Assembly (NCBI GenBank): GCA_021736645.1
Contig: JAIPFM010000181.1
Coordinates: forward strand, 1 to 54,494
Direction: 5' to 3'
DNA from: Phycisphaerae bacterium
GTDB lineage: Bacteria; Planctomycetota; Phycisphaerae; Sedimentisphaerales; Anaerobacaceae
DNA: 54,494 bases
The notes beneath the pieces are model-generated. The model saw nothing but the letters and a program-made list of their open reading frames with translations. It was not told the DNA's origin and ran no database searches. Shown here piece by piece: positions 53,154 through 54,494 of the stretch (its first letter is position 1; the number at the start of each line of letters is the position of its first letter). Made by a program: the position numbers and the translations under genes.

Positions 53154-53558
53154 TCATTCCCAGTCCGGTTTTGATCGACCACGTTTGAGTTGTCCCCGCT
53201 GTTTTTTCTGATCCAGGCGTTTTTGCTTCACGGACTTGGGCAACTGAGTTTTCACCCGTTTCCTGGGTTTTGCCAGGGCATTCTCAATCAATTCCTGCAG
53301 GCGAGCCAATGCAGCCTGCCTGTTTTCCAGTTGGGTACGGTGCTTCTGGGAGGCCACCCGGATCACACCCTCTCGGCTGCAGCGCGTGGCCAGCTTGCTT
53401 CGAATCCTGGATTTGTGCGCATCACTCAGATCTGTGCACTGCGCCAGGTCAAAAAACACGGTCACTCTGGTATTGACCTTGTTCACATTCTGGCCGCCTG
53501 GGCCGCTGCTGCGGGAGAACCCGAACGTGATCAATCGCGGATCAAGGGTTATCTTCAT
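53154..53558 (-). CDS. arfB: Peptidyl-tRNA hydrolase ArfB-like (RF-1 GGQ domain)
   Basis: A 134-aa single-domain class I release-factor-like protein that rescues stalled ribosomes by hydrolysing peptidyl-tRNA. The GGQ motif is at residues 21-23 in SSGPGGQNVNKVNTRV. A basic C-terminal tail (KKQRGQLKRGRSKP) suits entry into the mRNA channel. The ATG at 53558 is preferred over a GTG two codons earlier. It lies upstream of the truD pair on the same strand and is divergent from gcvT. Confidence 0.9.
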   Translation of the reverse strand: MKITLDPRLITFGFSRSSGPGGQNVNKVNTRVTVFFDLAQCTDLSDAHKSRIRSKLATRCSREGVIRVASQKHRTQLENRQAALARLQELIENALAKPRKRVKTQLPKSVKQKRLDQKKQRGQLKRGRSKPDWE

Positions 53559-53635
53559 AAACACAAGGCTACCAAGGCCTTACCTCTCTGTCAACAGGCC
53601 TACGAAAAGAACCGTGGAATCAGCGAGATATAACC

Positions 53636-53664
53636 TTGCAGGCCTATATCAATTGACATATGAT
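53636..53664 (+). promoter_or_regulatory. Sigma-70-like promoter for gcvT
   Basis: TTGCAG (53636-53641) and TATGAT (53659-53664) are separated by 17 bp, about 45 bp before the TTG start. An overlapping TTGACA (53653-53658) lacks a good -10. No glycine riboswitch is visible in the 150-bp leader region. Confidence 0.5.
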
Positions 53665-53709
53665 TCTCCTTTTGATACCCTCTTGCATCATTAATAGGAG
53701 GTCACACTT

Positions 53710-54494
53710 TTGAAAACGGAATTTAGCTTTACTGAGCCCTCGCAGGACGCCGCAGGCAGTGTGCTCCACGAGGCACATCTCAAACGTGTCCCGTCATCGC
53801 GACTCGCCCCCTTTGCAGGCACACTCATGCCCCTGTGGTTCTCATCCATTCAGCAGGAACATCAGGCCGTACGCACCACAGCAGGCCTGTTTGACTGCAC
53901 GCACATGGGTGTACTCAGCATCACAGGCGATCATGCCGTGGGCTTTATCAACAGCGTGGCCACGAATCAGGTGGACAACCTGGCCAACGGTCAGGCCCAG
54001 TACGCCTACCTGCTGAATTGCGACGGGACCATACTGGACGACATCATCCTGTACAAACGCACGGACACCGACTTCCTGATGGTCGTCAATGCCGGCAATG
54101 CAGCCAAGGTCAAGGCCTGGTTCAAGGGTCTGCTCGCCGACGAATTCATCATCGATTCGTCTGATCCGAATCGTGTGCTGGAACACAGACCTGTGATCGA
54201 TGATCTCAATCCGGCCTCCCCCAACGGTCTGGTGGACATCGCCCTGCAGGGCCCTGTATCCCTGGACCTTGTGGCTCAACTGTTTGAAGGGGACCAAGAC
54301 GCGGTCAAGGGCATGAAGCCCTTTCGATTCCTGGATGGCTCGCTCAAGGGCATCCCCTGTGTGATCATGCGAACAGGCTACACGGGCGCTGCCATGGGAT
54401 TTGAACTTCTCGTCCACCCGGACAAGGCATGTGAACTCTGGGCCCTGCTGCTGGACAGAGGTGAAGCCCTGGGCGTTCTGCCCTGCGGACTGGG
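53710..54494 (+). CDS. gcvT: Glycine cleavage system T protein (aminomethyltransferase), partial at right edge
   Basis: T-protein of the glycine cleavage complex, moving the aminomethyl carbon to tetrahydrofolate. About 261 codons are present and the gene runs off the window. Landmarks are PFAGTLMPLWF, AVRTTAGLFDCTHMG, the ATNQVDNLANGQAQYAYLL region, ILDDIILYK, VVNAGNAAKVKAWF and RTGYTGAAMGFELLVHP. In the last, the Glu that usually follows GYTG is Ala. The start is TTG at 53710 with AGGAGGT 8 nt upstream; the next ATG lies far inside the conserved domain. The other gcv genes would lie beyond the window. Confidence 0.93.
   Translation, partial: MKTEFSFTEPSQDAAGSVLHEAHLKRVPSSRLAPFAGTLMPLWFSSIQQEHQAVRTTAGLFDCTHMGVLSITGDHAVGFINSVATNQVDNLANGQAQYAYLLNCDGTILDDIILYKRTDTDFLMVVNAGNAAKVKAWFKGLLADEFIIDSSDPNRVLEHRPVIDDLNPASPNGLVDIALQGPVSLDLVAQLFEGDQDAVKGMKPFRFLDGSLKGIPCVIMRTGYTGAAMGFELLVHPDKACELWALLLDRGEALGVLPCGL

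Noticed and set aside
53565-53709. Glycine riboswitch upstream of gcvT
   Set aside because: I could not find the conserved aptamer core in the 145-bp region.

Overview
The window (about 54.5 kb, moderately GC-rich, dense coding on both strands) looks like chromosome of a Gram-negative-type planctomycete, most likely class Phycisphaerae (Sedimentisphaerales-like). The pointers are a lipid A operon with an LpxC-FabZ fusion, a BamA and an OmpH/Skp, a PEP-CTERM protein, a Gld-like ABC module with a DUF4340 protein, and above all a secreted glycosidase carrying 'YFGT...YYWRVDEV...WSFTT' modules that I associate with Phycisphaerae secretomes. The taxonomic call is an inference; there is no rRNA in the window.

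Layout. 1-7.3 kb: a 134-bp perfect heptamer tandem repeat abutting thrC, a HAD phosphatase, tRNA-Leu, a TPR protein, a ribH-nusB-parA run and a small histidine kinase. 7.6-20.9 kb: one long minus-strand housekeeping block in two transcription units. prs-L25-pth-rpsF-ssb-rpsR-rplI is followed by a terminator that carries the -35 box of the next promoter. That promoter drives dnaB-bamA-ompH-lpxD-lpxC/fabZ-lpxA-oxidoreductase (outer membrane assembly and lipid A). tRNA-Gln precedes prs.

21-36.9 kb: accessory polysaccharide region. It has an operon of a small membrane protein, a URO-D-like protein and a 1235-aa secreted GH127 beta-L-arabinofuranosidase-like enzyme. It also has a secreted coiled-coil protein, a VIT/VWA protein preceded by a 154-bp near-perfect palindromic element, thyX with a non-canonical motif, xylA, a secreted duplicated pectate-lyase-like beta-helix protein, and an outer-membrane barrel. 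Plant or algal arabinan/xylan/pectin degradation is the likely theme. 36.9-45.5 kb: clpB with a sigma-54-like promoter, a branching-enzyme-like GH13, a DUF2179/DUF5698 membrane protein, a PEP-CTERM protein, SppA, and a GltS-type transporter.

45.6-54.5 kb: a four-gene Gld-like ABC export module, two tandem truD paralogues, ArfB, and a gcvT that starts with TTG and runs off the window. Sigma-70-like promoters (TTGAxx, 16-17 bp, TAtxxT) are readable in front of several genes.

The most unusual features are six intergenic loci of unrelated repeat units that all have a 7-bp period, the palindromic element, the duplicated truD genes, the variant ThyX, and a Gfo/Idh/MocA oxidoreductase next to lpxA that could hint at 3-amino lipid A precursors.
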